Shown here: piece by piece, positions 7,001 to 7,528 of the stretch | How positions within the stretch are numbered: position 1 is the stretch's first letter | Layout: each line of letters starts with the position of its first letter | Assembly (NCBI GenBank): GCA_022508725.1 | Contig: JAFLUR010000102.1 | Coordinates: forward strand, 1 to 7,528 | Direction of reading: 5' to 3' | Length of the DNA stretch: 7,528 nt | Source of the DNA: Oscillospiraceae bacterium | Lineage (GTDB): Bacteria > Bacillota > Clostridia > UBA1381 | Translations under genes and position numbers: made by a program | The notes under the pieces: generated by a model | The model's input: the letters and a program-made list of their open reading frames with translations, nothing else | Told to the model about the DNA's origin: nothing | Database searches by the model: none

Positions 7001-7276
7001 AACAGATTGAAATCGGAGCATAACGGCTTTGATTTCAATTATGACGAAAAGACAAAAACACTTACTCTCACAAGCGGCAAATATGAAGTTGAGGTAAGAG
7101 CGGGACATACGCATATACTTGTAAACGGAGAAGAAAATCTTACAGACGGTGAGCCGTATGTTACGGCAAGCAATGTTTTTGTCATGGAGGTAAGCGCCAT
7201 AATGCCGTATATAGACGGAATAACCGCTTATTACGACGATATGGTCGATGTATTCAGAATTGAAACGAAAAAATAA
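4025..7276 (+). CDS. Glycoside hydrolase family 2 protein with altered acid/base residue and C-terminal stalk domain
   Basis: A 1083-residue protein of the beta-galactosidase/beta-glucuronidase superfamily. Domains in order: GH2 sugar-binding jelly roll (about 1-215, ending in NDFNPSVGGITRPI), Ig-like domain (about 220-385), TIM barrel (about 385-690, starting after GFRSVDYD and GILINGEPVWLRG), a DUF4982-like Ig domain (about 690-800), a further GH2 C-terminal domain with SADGSDVMFIDIEVLDKDG (about 800-910), and a stalk-like domain (about 960-1083). The barrel carries NHPSILFWEAGNNS: Asn500 stands where GH2 enzymes have the Glu of GNE, the catalytic acid/base. The nucleophile is probably Glu564 in TETEY (561-565). 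CWTDS and SGRVDAARNKKQ near the barrel end are typical of the family. An in-frame TGA at 4007 rules out an upstream start, and the N-terminus has no signal peptide, although stalk domains are usually extracellular. The substrate cannot be told from sequence. It may have shifted chemistry (Glu496 close by), act on an unusual glycoside, or be a binding protein. Probably the first gene of an operon with the acetyltransferase. Confidence 0.88.
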   Translation: MKSNQYNFHHNWSFKSADTFPMQNALDKCRDKNGHYFYEPEYEEKDWQSVDLPHTFNDADLFSQRARDSGGSQKRTAAFYRACLEIPEEYHGHKVLFESEGIRQTCYLYVNGRLAGYYEAGVAPFGFDITEFIDYGSKNLIAVATDNTCTRDIPFCIAETPNKEDVIPGTYLLSQEQKAECEGVGYFWNCNDFNPSVGGITRPIKIHFKPKTYLTLPIYSNFRTKGTYIYGTDFDLQKGTVKVAVEAEVRNETNKDAEMYISVRIKDAGGNTAAEFNSPVSVIRGTGECGTPRSIIPDDAYEKEILPDGHIHYIPVNDETKPAPTVTDSHNTAVIRAVSENLRLDFWSINDPVLYTVDVTLFVNGCETDGTVIETGFRSVDYDPERGILINGEPVWLRGYAQRASNEWAAIGIAPQWLKDYDAELIRKSNANHIRFMHVAGSPGDIRAFDRYGIVCAQPAGDKERENFGRQWDQRVELMRDIIISFRNHPSILFWEAGNNSINREHMREMRLLKEGLDKNGGRFMGCRTLNTVDVIDESEYVGTMLNRHASKYTAKHGPVTETEYLREEAPRRIWDDFSPPDFDYPNKWVGFGGGKRSGFDFYDLTSEDFALAGAVGYSEFFNDRIGGASGKNYYSGCAALCWTDSAQHGRQAYSENGRMSGRVDAARNKKQSFDVFRVMQSASPVIKILGHWNYPAITGENYRYNIKKFNGEFWKNTGETGIRDAKNKTVYVAASYGVKSVELYINGRFIAKKEKPHNTFIFAFENIDITENGSINAKAYDYDDKLVFEDKIVTASSPAKLKLVPHTAPGGFSADGSDVMFIDIEVLDKDGNICPLCYDRIDFTLEGCGVFLGGYNSGKFDFEDKRESVIHKDHIFAECGTNRVFVRSLKTAGKINITADMNGISARCSFESKNANVDTLTECIAERWYLEPENLSDNAYIPPIADADKIKYEPEKEPYIKILVNGQEPDTRGVRSLNKNGAIWGAVICVLNRLKSEHNGFDFNYDEKTKTLTLTSGKYEVEVRAGHTHILVNGEENLTDGEPYVTASNVFVMEVSAIMPYIDGITAYYDDMVDVFRIETKK

Positions 7277-7277
7277 A

Positions 7278-7283
7278 GGGGAG
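7278..7283 (+). promoter_or_regulatory. Ribosome binding site fixing the start of the acetyltransferase gene
   Basis: GGGGAG begins one base after the GH2 stop codon and lies 7 nt before the ATG at 7291. Together with the 14-nt intergenic gap and the lack of a promoter or terminator, it supports co-transcription with the GH2 gene. Confidence 0.75.
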
Positions 7284-7290
7284 ATCGGGA

Positions 7291-7528
7291 ATGATATACG
7301 GGATAAAACCGGAAGATGATATTATCCGTTTGGAACAGGCGGCATTATCGCACCGTGAAGCCGCCGAGGAAATGAAACGGGAGTTTTTCTCCTGCGGTGA
7401 AAGAGTGATCAACGGCAGCGCTCTGTTCGATCAAATGCAATTTGACGAATGGCTTGCCAATACAAACCGTAATCACGATCCGAAAACCGTCCGGAGTGAT
7501 TGGGCTGTTGCAACAACCTTTTTCGCCG
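7291..7528 (+). CDS. GNAT-family N-acetyltransferase, N-terminal part (3' end outside window)
   Basis: The frame opens at ATG 7291 and runs off the window after 79 codons. The residues resemble the start of a group of Bacillota GNAT acetyltransferases: an acidic N-terminal helix (LEQAALSHREAAEEMKREFF), then GERVINGSALFDQMQFDEWLANT and WAVATTFFA. In this group the last segment leads into the strand before 'R..D..I+G...+RH.L'. GNAT enzymes transfer an acetyl group from acetyl-CoA to an amine, here on an unknown acceptor. The acetyl-CoA binding motif (Q/RxxGxG/A) would lie beyond the window, so catalytic competence cannot be judged. It follows the GH2 gene by 14 nt and is probably translated from the same mRNA; no functional link to the glycoside hydrolase is evident. 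Confidence 0.75.
   Translation, partial: MIYGIKPEDDIIRLEQAALSHREAAEEMKREFFSCGERVINGSALFDQMQFDEWLANTNRNHDPKTVRSDWAVATTFFA

Overview
The window looks like chromosomal DNA of a Gram-positive anaerobe of the Clostridia (Bacillota), probably an uncultured gut or rumen lineage. The reasons are purine-rich Shine-Dalgarno sites, two consensus-like SigA promoters with extended -10 elements, a lipobox lipoprotein, and 'stalk' (copper amine oxidase N-terminal-like) domains, which are frequent in Clostridia. The lineage is an inference. All recognised genes lie on the + strand.

Left part (1-1905): the 3' end of a carboxynorspermidine decarboxylase gene (nspC, polyamine synthesis), a small helix-turn-helix regulator, and a ZnuA/AdcA-type metal-binding lipoprotein. 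A strong intrinsic terminator follows. No permease or ATPase gene accompanies the binding protein here.

Middle (1906-2452): a gene-free stretch dominated by two adjacent palindromes. Element A (about 1997-2160) is one long imperfect hairpin. Its ungapped outer stem carries ten G.U pairs and only one A.C when read as + strand RNA, which suggests a transcribed, folded RNA. Element B (about 2158-2308) is MITE-like, with roughly 40-nt terminal inverted repeats and TTAA at both ends. A 15-nt sequence, the start of B's inverted repeat, also occurs immediately left of A. A good promoter (2355-2383) follows.

Right part (2453-7528): a secreted protein of 451 residues with two tandem stalk-like repeats and an unrecognised C-terminal region; a weak terminator and a second promoter; then a 1083-residue glycoside hydrolase family 2 protein and, 14 nt downstream, the start of a GNAT acetyltransferase running off the window. 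The GH2 protein has Asn where the family's catalytic acid/base Glu is expected, has no signal peptide, and ends in its own stalk-like domain. The last two genes are probably co-transcribed. The most noteworthy items are the strand-biased hairpin with its adjoining MITE, and the unusual active site and domain architecture of the GH2 protein.
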